DNA of 64,000 nt from Pipra filicauda (Eukaryota; Chordata; Aves; Passeriformes; Pipridae). The position numbers and the translations under genes were made by a program. Under the pieces are notes generated by a model that worked only from the letters and a program-made list of their open reading frames with translations, searched no databases and was not told the DNA's origin. Positions 37,801 through 45,645 of this stretch are shown piece by piece (position 1 is the stretch's first letter; each line of letters starts with the position of its first letter). The stretch spans positions 773,177 to 837,176 of the forward strand of contig NW_024104446.1 of the NCBI RefSeq assembly GCF_003945595.2, in the 5' to 3' direction.

Positions 37801-40800
37801 AGAGAGTGTGTGAAAGTTTGTGTTGAGTTTGAGCTGAAAGATTAGTTTCTTAAAGTCAGTGTATCCAGTTGTGTATCTGCTTGACTACTTTAACTGTGTA
37901 TTTTATGCTAGTTCATTCCTCAAATGTTCTAACTTTTGAGTTTCCATGGGATTTTTCCAGTAAAATGTTTTCCCTTCCTCATCCAACAGCACATGCTTCA
38001 GCCTCCAAAACCTCTTCTCTCCCTGGGTATGGAAAAAATGGACTTCACAGGGTAAGAAAATGGTGATTTTGAGAAGTGAAAGGTGGCTTTAATTATCCAT
38101 GGTATTTATTTCCATATTAACTGTACTGGATTTTCAGTTTGATTAATATTTCTTATAAGACCAGCTGAAGTCAGACAAAACCTAATTTCCCTTCCCTCAG
38201 ACATTGTTAAAAAAGCAAGAAACCAATGCAAGAAATGTTGTGAAAATTCTGAGGGAAATAAAAGACATAAAGCAATTTATTTTGCCCATATACCAACCTG
38301 CTTGTGAAGTCATGAATTGTGAATTTATGTGCATATCCCTCTTTTCCTTTTACAGCCGGTGTCTACAGATTTTGGTCAGTACAACAGTTATGGGGATGTG
38401 AGTGGTGCTGTTAGAGGTAAGGCTGAGGAGCCTTTTTGTTACGGTGTTGGATCATTTCTGCTGTTTTATTTTAAAGTTGTGGATGTGGTTACTTTGTATT
38501 TGCTCAATACTTTTTAACTTCCTCTGGTAAATTTGACAATTAACTCAAACAGTTCAAATACCTGTAGAAAATATTGGGTTTATTCTGCCAAATCTGCTAT
38601 GTGGAACTGATCTTGTTTATGCCAAGGGACTGCTTTAGCATTGGATCAGATTGCAAGTGAGTAATGTGTGTGTTAGCAGGAATATGAACTGAGTTCTGAC
38701 ATGGTGTTTTCTGTCTCTGAAAATTACCATCCACCATGCAGTCTGAAGAATGTGCCACAGTGAAGAAAGGAGGATAGTGCCTTCTAATCCCCATTGCTGC
38801 TCATGATCTTCATTATGACTGAGCTAGATGTGGTATCAGTCATTGCCTAATAAAAATTGACAATAACATTTATGAAAGTTATGAAACTTTGAGAGTTAAT
38901 GTTTTGAAATGTTTTGAGAAAGAGAGCTATTTTCCAAAGTGAGATTGATCCTGACTGTCTTAGGTACCCTATGGTCAGGCATCTTCTATTGGTGCTTGAG
39001 TCTCTTAATAGGCTGTGGAGGAATCTAGACACCTACCTTGTGACAGAAGTTACTTGAGCTGAATCCTGCTCAGCACATTTGAATTTTTATTGGTTCTTTA
39101 TTCACTTGATTGTGGCTGTGGATCTCTTAATATTTCCAAAGTGACCTGCTTTTCCTGAATGAGAAGCCTGCTCAAAATAAAAAGGACTGCAATACTTGGA
39201 GTGTTTGAATCTACAAACTAAGTCCAAAATTCGAGATGTTTCTAGACCTAGAGAATCAGGTGGGATTTTGGAAAGATCAGGTAGACCAGAAGACAGAAGG
39301 ATTATCTGGTAGGTTGTAACTGATTCTTGTTCTTCCACACTCCAAAGCTGATGAGACTTCTCTTTTGCTTTTCAGATTTCCAGGTAGAGTACGGGTTTTC
39401 ATCAATCAACTGACAGCAGAACCTAGAGCGTCTACTTGTTCAAGTCTGAATTTCTGCTACAGGGAAGGGTTTCTTAAGACAATAGCTTTGATTTTCCTGC
39501 ATGTTTAAGCATAATCACCAATGTAGATTCTTATCAACAAAAAAATGGGCACAGCCTCGGATTCCTCCTTGTTACCTCCCCAGAGCTGGGTTGAGACAGC
39601 TCACACCAGTTCTGTGACTTGCTCTGTAAAATCCACTGTCTGTTTATACATGAGTTATCTGTAGTAGTCATCTCTGGACATGTGAGGGTGGATTTATTTT
39701 CAGCCTCTCTAGTACTGGCCCCAGAGACATATAGAAAGTCTCTCCTGGAGGCACTTTTTTCCCATAGCAGGAGCTTTGAACTCTTCATTTTTACCCTGGA
39801 ATTTGCTCTCCAGACAAGATGGCTGATCAATAGTTTTCTACAGTGCTGCCATCATAGATGAGCCAGAAAGAGGTGTGCTTGCAAATAGAAACCTTTTTAC
39901 TTCAAATACTGCCTGCAGGTTTTTTTCCAGAATGGTTTGAGTCTAACTGGCTCCTCAGCACAATCACAATATGAAATTGCAATTTGAGAAAGAGTTTAAT
40001 TACTTGGATATTTTGTTAATGGCGTATCAAAATCATGATGATTGGAAAGAGAATAAGATTATGGGAGGGGAGCAGAGTTGTCTGTATATTGTGCTCCAAA
40101 TGTTATTTCCTTAGAAACAGTACCTGTGTCAAAAACAGCACCTTTTTACCCTATCCCCATTTGTGTTCATAGTAAAAATTTCCCATTGTAGAGACAAAAA
40201 AAAAAAAGTCCCTCAGTTGATACAGTAAATGACAGGAAGGAAAGCCCAGAGTTATAAGAGAGCTTTGTATGCTGTTGGGGAGGATCTGAATTAATGTTTC
40301 TTTGTATTTGACTGGAGAAGAACTTTACTAAGTCACTGGGGTGGGAAAGGGCCTACCACTCTCTTGGGTTGCCCAGATCCAGCTGGGAAGTGATACTGGT
40401 GAGTGGGAAGCTCTCACCAGCCTTGGCAGTGACAGGAGGCTGTGGTGGCAGAGAGGATTGAAGGATCCCTCTGTGAGCCTCAGAGAAGTAACAATGTAGT
40501 AGCCATGGCAATGATCTATAAAATAAGACCAAGTAGTAAGACTTGAAGGAAGTCTCAGGGCAAATTCACCTTTGTTTTCACCACTACTTGAGTGCCTTTA
40601 CCCTCTGTGTGTGTAACCTATGTGTCTGATGTATACCTGTATCTGATGCAGTCCCTCCCGGATGGTCATGTCCCTGGAATGAGAATGGACAGAGGAGTAT
40701 CTATGCCTAACATGTTGGAGCCAAAGGCAAGTGCAGATGTTATTCACTTTCCTTCAAGACAGTGAAGATTTGACTGTGAAATGCAGATAAAATATGGGAA

Positions 40801-43800
40801 ATGTCTTAGTTCCCTTACTTTTCTTTACCTCACCTCAGTCCCTGCTCCTTATGTGCCAAACCTCTCCCTTTGTTCTGGACTTTGCCTGTTAACAGGTGTT
40901 AGTGCTCAGGCAGGCTGAGGGCAGCCCAGGGGTGCTTCCTGGGATAAGGAAGCTTTTCTAGAGACAAACTGAAGGATACTGAAGGTGCTCAATAGGCAGT
41001 TCTCTCTCAGACTTTCACTAGCCAAAGCAGCAGGCCAGACTCAGTGGGAAGATCTCAGATCTGTCCAGTTTGAAAAGTGATGCAGAATACTGTGGCTCAC
41101 AACACACTGTGGAGGCTGTCATAATGTAAAAGTTAGGGAAATACATGGATCTTTGATTGGATGTCTGTCTGGATCTGTTATTTAGCTCTTGGCACTGTTA
41201 GCCTGACCACCTGTCAATAATGTTGAATTCCCTATATGAGAAACTCTCCAGGAGATTCATTGGAAAAAGAGACGATGTCAGCTAATTATAATTTAATATA
41301 CAAATTAAAATGCTTTTACAGCTATGTCTAGAGATGCCTGAGTCAAAAATGAACGTAATACATAGAGGGAATTAAACTAGAGCTGTGTTTTAAATCTTTC
41401 TTTATTGCTGGTGAACCTTCCATGAAATCATGATTTTGCTAAATTTACAAGGATCAGAATTTCTACAGTTAAGTGAGGAGCTGGTTTTGCAAACCAGATC
41501 ACTACATGTGCTTCCGAGTCACCTCCAGACAAACTGTACAAGGCAATAACCCTGGCTTTATAAGCTGAGACCCCAGAGCAATGTATAGTTACAAGTGGTT
41601 TTATATATTATATAAATAAGACCCTGGGGACATTATCAACTCCCGAGCTACTACTTTTTATTCCAAATAATTTCTCTTTCAGTGCAATAGAAATTCTTAA
41701 AGCCACCACTGCTGTTGATGCACCCAGTGATTTGGAATGTTATTTTGGGTGACAAATTCTGTCAGTATTATTAATGATAAAATTTATGGCAGTTTTGATG
41801 AGATAATAGAACACATTCTGTTGATGTTTATAAAGGTGATGCCGGACCCTCAGCATGTGTGAATCGGCACTATTTTTATTCATGTCAATGGGCCAACAGT
41901 AACTTAAACCTGATAAAGTAAAAGAAGCTAACTCAAAGTCAGCATGAAACACATGCAAAAATTAGTAACCTTAAGAAGGACCAAATCTTACCAAATGGTT
42001 TTCCAGAAAGGACAGAATTTGTGCATCCTGCCAACCCAGATTGATACATGCCTTGTTATGAATATTTAAATATAAAATGTACTTATGACCGTAGATCTTG
42101 ACTTAAACTCTGCCTGTTTAAATATGAAAAGTTACATTTTAGTTTCCTATAATGCTGTATATGGTAGCCATTTCCAGTATCAAACATAAACAATGTAATT
42201 CCAAGTATAGACTTAATTGTACAATTGTGACATTGTCAGAATCTCATAAGAATCATATCTTACAATTGGTATGTAAGCACACGTTATTTAAGTTATTATT
42301 ACTTACAATAAACTCAGTGGTGTGTTCACTGATGCCTGAATGTTATTTATTACATTTTTGAAAAGTTCATTGGGACAATTGTTAACAATGGAATGAACTT
42401 AATTGCTGAGTACTGCACAAAAATTGGTTAGGTTGAATTTCTTCTGATGTTAAAATAATGTAATTAATCACATTTGATAATAGCTACTTCTCCAGAAGAG
42501 TTTTGGTGGTCTCACTCCTATTCCCGGTGGGCAAGGAAGACAAGACCCATAAATGACAGTAAAGGCTGAGCCAGTCGCCACTGAAGTTTACGGAAAAACT
42601 TCACTGACCCCAATAGGTGTTGGATGAGGGGTCTGGGAATGCTGCTTTCCCAGTCTGCAGAGACATGCAATGAGAAGGACTCTAGAGAGGCTCTGGCAGA
42701 TGGAACATAAGCTCTCCTAAGTCATTCCAGGCATGGAAATGTCTGCCCAAGGAGAAAAATCCTAGAAGAGAGTTTTATTTGCCAGGGATGATTCCAGAAA
42801 CTGATTTTGAGATTTTCCAAATCCTTTCCAAGCAGCATTGTATCTATTGGATTAGGCTGATTTGAGACCCACTGACAGTGAACATTTTACTTCAAAGAAC
42901 CTGTGCATGTAAAACATGCAATCAGGAATTTATTATGTGCCAATGTCTGACTGTGTATAAATTCTGGACATTCTTTGCAATGTAAAGGGAAATCAAGGGG
43001 AATGTTAATGGGAGATGTGCTGGACACATACTCTTCTGAAGCAGATTAAGATGCTTAGGACAAATATGTCTACAAAAGTATCTCCTTTAATCCATGTGTG
43101 TATGGCACAGCCAGCAAACACAGTGGGCAGTTTTTTTTTTAATTCTTTAGTTGTCCAAAAAGGTGAAGAAAATGATGTGATAAATTCTATTGAATGCAGT
43201 GGCACTGACAAATTAATATCTTGTTGATTCGGAGATCTGAACTTTTGACTTTTTTTTTTTTGAAGTCTGCTCACTAATTGTCTGTCCTTAGAGCTGTCCA
43301 CACTTTAGACCATTAGACCAATGAGCAGCAAATGCAGTTACCTTAATAAATTTTTACACTGATGGATGAGAAAGTGTATGGACTAGAAAGGACTCTATCT
43401 GACCAATGCCAGACGATGTATTATATACAACATAAAAATGAGTGGGGTGGACAAGTACATAGTGGCTTCACAATATGAGGCAGTTCAATACTAAACAAGC
43501 CCTGGCTATGTCCAGATGGGCTTGTCTTCCATGCAACATTAGGAAAAAATGATAAGAAAAAAAGAAGCTGTTAATTCCTTTGAAAAAGAAAACAAGTGTT
43601 TGTGTGTTTATGAAAATGAGACACATTTTTTTCTTTCTGCTTTAGACTATAAATATAAATATAAATATCTCTTTTTCCCCCTTTTATACATTGTTAACAG
43701 ATTTTTCCATATGAAATACTCATGGTGACCAACAGAGGGCGAAATAAAATACTAAAAGATGTAGACAGAACCAGGCTTGAGGTAAGAGAAGCAAGTTCCT

Positions 43801-45137
43801 AAATGCTCTTTCCTGCTGAAGTTGTTTATCGTTTGTGACAGCTGAAACACTGAAGTGTGGGTCCTGGCTAGACTGGGAAGATTTCTCAGCACTAATCAGG
43901 GAAAGAGGAATCAGACATTGGGAAGAAGCAGCCTTATTTCCATTAACTGTGCTGAGCTGGGAGCCCCACGCCTCTATGTCCCTGCTCATGGACTGAGCTT
44001 CTCACCCCTTATGTTTTCAAGCATTTAATAATATACTTGTGGATTTTTTAAAAGCCCAAAATTGCACAAGTGTCATAGGTGCCATATTGGAATGGAGCAA
44101 TACTTTGTTTGATCTTGGATCATCTTTTACCTAAAAGTCAGTGTCAGCCATCCTTGACGATCAAAAGTCATGAGTGCTGTGACTTAGTTAGACTGGATGA
44201 TATCCAGAAATACAAGAATTTAAATCTCTGCCAACAAATAAAAATAGTTTACAACTTTGCGGATTAGAAAGACTTAAGCAGCCCAATGGAATCCTGGGGA
44301 TGTTTAAGTCGTTTGTAGTTAGTTAATATTCTGTGGAGATGAATGGAAGGAGCCACAAAAATTTGGGTAATTTGGGTTTATGCCCATTTTTAGACTACTA
44401 GGTATGTGATCACTAGTCAGAATTCAAAGCTGTATTACATTAGTGCCACGGGGAACTCTAGTTCCATCCAGTAAACTCTGAAGTGGCTGGACAAGAAGTA
44501 CCTTGTGCACGGGACAGACAGCACCAAAAAATGTTTCACTAGCAGTAGTGTGCTGGACAGTTGGTCTGACCAGACATCTTCCTTCTCGGAACTTCGAATG
44601 TAGTATGTCAACCTGCCACCCTCCTGCAGAGCTCTCCTGAAACCCAGTGTCTGTTTGGACTTCCACATGTAAGCAGAGGTGACTTGCTAAAGCCTGGGAC
44701 AGGGGCATGCAGGAGCTAGTTTTGTTCTCTGGTCTATCAGTGCTTGTTGGATGACTTCAGACAAATAATTTTTCTGTCTCTTGCTTATTCAGCAACTGAT
44801 TTCCTTTGTAAACTTCTCACACTTAAAACTTTAATTGATTCATTGGGCACCCAAGTTCATGAGGACTTGGATACATGTATTGCAAAAGCCTTGTTTTTTC
44901 CAGCAATGGCTCTTACACAGCAACATGAAATCCCTAAGGAACTCCTACCTCCTCTTGTGTCTCTTTGGCTTTGACTGACCATTGCCTTTTCTCCTTTTTT
45001 TTTTATTTTATTTTTTTTTAAAGCGTCATTTAGCGCCTGAAGTTTTTCAAGAAATATTTGGCATGACGATACAGGAGTTTGACAAGTTACCTCTCTGGAG
45101 ACGCAACGACATGAAGAAAAAAGCAAAACTCTTTTAA
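3039..45137 (+). CDS. ABLIM1: ABLIM1 C-terminal half, spliced CDS of 17 exons (partial, 5' end outside window)
   Basis: Actin-binding LIM protein 1 is a cytoskeletal scaffold: N-terminal LIM zinc fingers bind partners and a C-terminal villin headpiece binds F-actin. Exons visible here are 3039-3097, 12157-12234, 14297-14452, 19162-19197, 20474-20603, 22902-23021, 29163-29267, 31513-31560, 33863-34003, 35666-35757, 35891-35987, 37990-38051, 38356-38416, 39376-39383, 40652-40726, 43701-43781 and 45024-45137. They total 1,463 nt and stay in one frame across every junction, giving a split Gly codon plus 486 residues and a stop. Residues 1-20 end the last LIM domain, about 21-290 are a Ser/Pro-rich linker, about 300-345 are highly charged and probably coiled coil, and about 420-487 are the headpiece. 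Identity rests on close agreement with remembered mammalian abLIM1; paralogues ABLIM2 and ABLIM3 are much less likely. The promoter, start codon and first LIM exons are not in the window. Confidence 0.95.
5076..5098 (+). repeat. (AAAAC)n simple repeat
   Basis: About four AAAAC units in the intron between exons A and B. Confidence 0.85.
10690..10893 (-). other. Unrecognised minus-strand ORF behind an acceptor-like site
   Basis: On the minus strand, a pyrimidine-rich acceptor-like sequence (ctacttttaatttcatag) is followed directly by an open frame starting [20 protein letters not shown], containing [20 protein letters not shown] and ending ADVAVD plus a stop. The composition (Ser/Asp patch, then Pro/Lys/Ile tail) looks more protein-like than most chance frames here. 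I do not recognise the family. It could be the terminal exon of a nested antisense gene, a pseudogene fragment, or chance. Confidence 0.2.
11965..11984 (+). repeat. Poly-A run of 20
   Basis: Twenty uninterrupted A residues about 170 nt upstream of exon B. No retroelement is recognisable immediately 5' of it. Similar runs lie at 16,315-16,331 (17), 47,808-47,823 (16) and 56,587-56,602 (16). Confidence 0.9.
12157..12234 (+). CDS. ABLIM1: ABLIM1 exon B: Ser-rich linker after the LIM region
   Basis: 78-nt exon, phase 0 to 0, between acceptor tttttcag and consensus donor gtaagt. It encodes 26 residues beginning [16 protein letters not shown] and ending PGHTIY. It is rich in Ser/Thr/Tyr with Arg nearby, typical of the phosphorylated linker of abLIM proteins. 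Skipping it would keep the frame. It follows exon A after a 9 kb intron. Confidence 0.93.
12235..14296 (+). other. ABLIM1: ABLIM1 intron B-C (2.06 kb)
   Basis: GT-AG intron with AT-rich unique sequence. I see no repeats, RNA genes or additional exons. Confidence 0.7.
14297..14452 (+). CDS. ABLIM1: ABLIM1 exon C: conserved linker block
   Basis: 156-nt exon, phase 0 to 0, acceptor ccttcag and donor gtaatg. It encodes 52 residues (47-98), starting [20 protein letters not shown] and ending [11 protein letters not shown]. Acidic and Tyr-rich, it matches remembered mammalian abLIM1 nearly residue for residue, which is the strongest single identifier besides the headpiece. Being symmetric, it can be skipped in frame. 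Confidence 0.94.
14751..14812 (+). repeat. Overlapping inverted repeats sharing one arm
   Basis: AACGTGAGGC at 14,751-14,760 is followed by AAAA and its exact reverse complement at 14,765-14,774. The same arm region, CCTCACGTTGTG at 14,766-14,777, is also the exact reverse complement of CACAACGTGAGG at 14,801-14,812. Only one of the two hairpins can form at a time. Confidence 0.9.
16473..16724 (+). promoter_or_regulatory. CpG-dense patch, candidate internal ABLIM1 promoter
   Basis: About 15 CpG dinucleotides in 250 bp, against a very CpG-poor intron. It includes a good splice donor (ctcgcgg|gtgagc, donor at 16,620). A noncoding first exon ending at 16,619 could splice to exon D or E, and translation could start at the Met in exon E. 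This would give a LIM-less short isoform of the kind known for mammalian abLIM1. No TATA box is evident. It could instead be a CpG-rich repeat relic. Confidence 0.3.
16820..16888 (+). repeat. Compound microsatellite (TA/TG/CA)n-(GA)n
   Basis: Alternating TATATA, TGTGTA and CACACA blocks form a near-palindrome, followed by (GA)13 at 16,863-16,888. Intronic and likely length-polymorphic. Confidence 0.9.
19162..19197 (+). CDS. ABLIM1: ABLIM1 exon D: 12-residue SP-rich small exon
   Basis: 36-nt exon, phase 0 to 0, acceptor gtctttgcag and consensus donor gtaagt. It encodes [12 protein letters not shown], with three proline-directed Ser/Thr-Pro sites in 12 residues, so it is a likely phosphorylation patch. 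Small symmetric exons of this kind are often tissue-regulated; that is inference. Frame and sequence fit directly between exons C and E. Confidence 0.93.
19198..20473 (+). other. ABLIM1: ABLIM1 intron D-E (1.28 kb)
   Basis: GT-AG intron. A G/T-rich low-complexity stretch covers about 19,860-19,955; otherwise nothing notable. Confidence 0.7.
20474..20603 (+). CDS. ABLIM1: ABLIM1 exon E: linker, phase switch to 1
   Basis: 130-nt exon, phase 0 to 1, acceptor gttctgcag and donor gtaagg. It encodes 43 residues starting [18 protein letters not shown] and ending [10 protein letters not shown], plus one base of the next codon. The Met in DRMIHRS is the first in-frame Met downstream of the candidate internal promoter near 16.6 kb and could start a short, LIM-less isoform (inference). 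Confidence 0.94.
20604..22901 (+). other. ABLIM1: ABLIM1 intron E-F (2.30 kb)
   Basis: GT-AG intron. It holds a 17-bp hairpin (21,968-22,011), a TAAT-rich cluster (22,140-22,205) and a long C/T-rich tract leading into exon F, of the sort bound by PTB-type splicing repressors (inference). Confidence 0.7.
21968..22011 (+). repeat. 17-bp hairpin with 10-nt loop
   Basis: The arm at 21,968-21,984 pairs with 21,995-22,011 over 17 positions with one G-T wobble. The outer 13 bp (ATCTTCTCAGAAA) are perfect. It is intronic, between exons E and F. Confidence 0.9.
22902..23021 (+). CDS. ABLIM1: ABLIM1 exon F: cassette exon, 40 codons
   Basis: 120-nt symmetric exon, phase 1 to 1, acceptor ctgccgcag and donor gtaagg. 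It encodes [20 protein letters not shown], then a His/Asp/Ser/Arg-rich stretch ending HHFIPHVK. It follows an unusually long pyrimidine run (about 22,750-22,890). Its frame and GC content match exons E and G. It matches an included segment I recall from long mammalian abLIM1 isoforms. Skipping it leaves the frame intact (E joins G). Confidence 0.9.
23022..29162 (+). other. ABLIM1: ABLIM1 intron F-G (6.14 kb)
   Basis: GT-AG intron. Mostly AT-rich unique sequence, with a T-rich polypyrimidine region before exon G (about 29,090-29,158). No further exon or mobile element was recognised. Confidence 0.65.
29163..29267 (+). CDS. ABLIM1: ABLIM1 exon G: cassette exon, 35 codons
   Basis: 105-nt symmetric exon, phase 1 to 1. 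The acceptor is ttcattggag, preceded by a T-rich tract, and the donor is gtagga. It encodes [20 protein letters not shown] then [15 protein letters not shown]. The HFHVP ending echoes the HFHRP ending of exon E, suggesting the two exons arose by an old internal duplication (inference). Alternative inclusion would keep the frame. Confidence 0.92.
29268..31512 (+). other. ABLIM1: ABLIM1 intron G-H (2.25 kb)
   Basis: GT-AG intron. It contains a 12-bp bulged hairpin at 31,157-31,187 and a short A run near 30,925. Nothing else is supportable. Confidence 0.7.
31157..31187 (+). repeat. 12-bp hairpin with one bulge
   Basis: ATTTGGGAATGG (31,157-31,168) pairs with CCATTCCCCAAAT (31,175-31,187), with one bulged C and a six-base loop. 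Confidence 0.85.
31513..31560 (+). CDS. ABLIM1: ABLIM1 exon H: 16-codon cassette exon
   Basis: 48-nt symmetric exon, phase 1 to 1, acceptor taatatcacag and donor gtaaat. It encodes [16 protein letters not shown], a basic Tyr/Pro segment matching the [16 protein letters not shown] of mammalian abLIM1 with a single Ile-to-Val change. It can join directly to exon E, F or G donors without changing the frame. Confidence 0.93.
31561..33862 (+). other. ABLIM1: ABLIM1 intron H-I (2.30 kb)
   Basis: GT-AG intron with AT-rich sequence. It includes a chance match to a polymerase III B box at 33,668-33,678 but no tRNA fold. A minus-strand open frame at 32,120-32,620 shows no recognisable protein. Confidence 0.7.
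33863..34003 (+). CDS. ABLIM1: ABLIM1 exon I: linker block with SSEDII motif
   Basis: 141-nt symmetric exon, phase 1 to 1, acceptor ctagatgcag and donor gtatgc. It encodes [20 protein letters not shown], then a Pro/Ala segment and [17 protein letters not shown]. The [11 protein letters not shown] run is characteristic of the abLIM family. Codon usage is GC-rich compared with the flanking AT-rich introns, which helps define its edges. Confidence 0.94.
   Translation: MLWQHRASPPRISSSPPSSQQLMHQHPTRYQRLRRTTGQVLPPLLP
34004..35665 (+). other. ABLIM1: ABLIM1 intron I-J (1.66 kb)
   Basis: GT-AG intron (donor gtatgc). AT-rich unique sequence with no recognisable element. Confidence 0.7.
35666..35757 (+). 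CDS. ABLIM1: ABLIM1 exon J: charged, coiled-coil-like segment
   Basis: 92-nt exon, phase 1 to 0, acceptor tatggaagcag. It encodes a split Gly, then [20 protein letters not shown] and [10 protein letters not shown]. The RRRSSG site is a basophilic-kinase-like motif, followed by an acidic then heptad-like charged helix. The donor is gtggtt, poor at positions +3 to +5, before an intron of only 133 nt. Retaining that intron would stop translation after ten extra codons. Confidence 0.93.
35758..35890 (+). other. ABLIM1: ABLIM1 intron J-K, 133 nt with weak donor
   Basis: The shortest intron in the gene. The donor gtggtt pairs poorly with U1, and the acceptor is ccatttatag. If retained, exon J reads ten more codons ([10 protein letters not shown]) and stops, giving a protein without the headpiece. 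Confidence 0.75.
35891..35987 (+). CDS. ABLIM1: ABLIM1 exon K: LNSGLGQL block, with internal in-frame donor
   Basis: 97-nt exon, phase 0 to 1, acceptor ccatttatag and donor gtaatt. It encodes [20 protein letters not shown] and then [12 protein letters not shown]. It continues the charged helix of exon J. An internal gtaggt at 35,949 is also a plausible donor and ends in the same phase, so a form 39 nt (13 residues) shorter is possible. Mammalian abLIM1 contains the residues after that point, so the distal donor is taken as the main one. Confidence 0.92.
35988..37989 (+). other. ABLIM1: ABLIM1 intron K-L (2.00 kb)
   Basis: GT-AG intron with AT-rich unique sequence. I looked for an extra small exon matching the longer mammalian linker at this junction and did not find a convincing one. 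Confidence 0.65.
37990..38051 (+). CDS. ABLIM1: ABLIM1 exon [13 protein letters not shown] segment
   Basis: 62-nt exon, phase 1 to 0, acceptor catccaacag and donor gtaaga. It encodes a split Ala, then [20 protein letters not shown]. The C-terminal half is nearly identical to remembered mammalian abLIM1. The N-terminal few residues differ and are about four shorter, consistent with drift or a shifted splice boundary. Confidence 0.91.
38356..38416 (+). CDS. ABLIM1: ABLIM1 exon M
   Basis: 61-nt exon, phase 0 to 1, acceptor ccttttacag and donor gtaagg. It encodes [20 protein letters not shown] and one base of the next Asp codon. The 20 residues match mammalian abLIM1 with about two substitutions. 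It is separated from exon L by a 304-nt intron. Its phase means it needs the following 8-nt microexon to stay in frame. Confidence 0.93.
38417..39375 (+). other. ABLIM1: ABLIM1 intron before the microexon (0.96 kb)
   Basis: GT-AG intron. It ends in a strong pyrimidine tract (cttctcttttgcttttcag), as expected upstream of a microexon. Confidence 0.7.
39376..39383 (+). CDS. ABLIM1: ABLIM1 8-nt microexon (Asp-Phe-Gln)
   Basis: The eight bases atttccag lie between a strong acceptor (cttttgcttttcag) and donor gtagag. With the last base of exon M they read Asp-Phe-Gln, where mammalian abLIM1 reads Asp-Tyr-Gln. Without it, exon M joined to exon N hits a stop at the end of exon N. It restores phase 1 to 0 exactly, so the assignment rests on frame, splice signals and homology together. 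Confidence 0.85.
39384..40651 (+). other. ABLIM1: ABLIM1 intron after the microexon (1.27 kb)
   Basis: GT-AG intron (donor gtagag, acceptor gatgcag). A short A run lies near 40,197-40,207; otherwise nothing notable. Confidence 0.7.
40652..40726 (+). CDS. ABLIM1: ABLIM1 exon N: entry to villin headpiece, GC donor
   Basis: 75-nt exon, phase 0 to 0, acceptor tctgatgcag. It encodes [20 protein letters not shown] and MLEPK. The LEPK residues lead into the headpiece. The donor reads aag|gcaagt, a non-canonical GC donor with otherwise perfect flanks; exon O then continues the protein exactly, so no GT donor is needed. Confidence 0.92.
40727..43700 (+). other. ABLIM1: ABLIM1 intron N-O, GC-AG type (2.97 kb)
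   Basis: Begins gcaagt and ends ttaacag. AT-rich, with a TAAATA short repeat near 43,648-43,668. No other element was recognised. Confidence 0.75.
43701..43781 (+). CDS. ABLIM1: ABLIM1 exon O: N-terminal part of villin headpiece
   Basis: 81-nt symmetric exon, phase 0 to 0, acceptor ttgttaacag and donor gtaaga. It encodes [20 protein letters not shown] and VDRTRLE, the V-loop half of the headpiece. YEIL...DVDRTRLE is the family signature for the segment preceding the F-actin-binding subdomain. Skipping it would keep the frame but destroy the headpiece fold. Confidence 0.95.
43782..45023 (+). other. ABLIM1: ABLIM1 intron O-P (1.24 kb)
   Basis: GT-AG intron ending in a long T-rich tract (about 44,990-45,020) and acceptor aaag. 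A weak resemblance to CR1 near 44,188 was not accepted. Confidence 0.7.
45024..45137 (+). CDS. ABLIM1: ABLIM1 exon P: headpiece subdomain and stop
   Basis: Coding part of the terminal exon: 37 codons and TAA at 45,135-45,137. The acceptor is ttttttttaaag after a long T tract. It encodes [20 protein letters not shown] and [17 protein letters not shown]. This is the three-helix headpiece subdomain: hydrophobic core residues (V, F, I, F, M, F, L), the conserved P-L-W turn, the basic KKKAK actin-contact patch and the terminal Leu-Phe. It ends exactly where family members end. Confidence 0.96.
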   Translation, partial: RHLAPEVFQEIFGMTIQEFDKLPLWRRNDMKKKAKLF

Positions 45138-45524
45138 TTTCCCTTTAAACAAACCAACAAAAAATGATGCATAGGATGCTGTATCATACAGTCCACACTG
45201 TTTGGAAGCAACTACTTATCCACCAAAAAGGGAAAATCACATAGTGGCACCTCTGTACACAGCAACCGAACAAGATGAACATTTGCCCTCCTGGAACACA
45301 AAGAGAAAAAATCTGGGCTCAGAAACAACAATGATAGTTTTCAGGGGTGTTGACCTGTTACATGATATGATACAAGATAGAAAACTGTTCTGTTCTTCTC
45401 CCTCAATGATACTCCCTTTACTTCTCTCCACAATATGATGGACGTTATTGCTAGAGCCAGGAAGTGCCCTTAGGATGCCTTGTAGACTAAAGTAGTTGTA
45501 ACCACTCCAAGAACTGGAAAAGAA

Positions 45525-45645
45525 AATATACATATATAAATATATATATATGTATGTGTGTTTGCCCGTGTGCGCACCTGTATTTATATCTATCCATCTA
45601 TCTCTGTGTGTGCGTGTATGTGTGTGTATATATGTGTGTATATAC
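45525..45645 (+). repeat. TA/TG/ATCT-rich microsatellite in the 3' UTR
   Basis: Interrupted TA, TG and TATC simple repeats begin about 390 nt after the stop codon. They include two TGTATATA motifs at 45,625-45,632 and 45,637-45,644. Confidence 0.85.

Noticed and set aside
44187..44212. Resemblance to the CR1 3' end (gttagactggatgatatcca)
   Set aside because: The match stops after about 20 bases, with no CCCTTCCAACCC block or ATTCTATGA ending.
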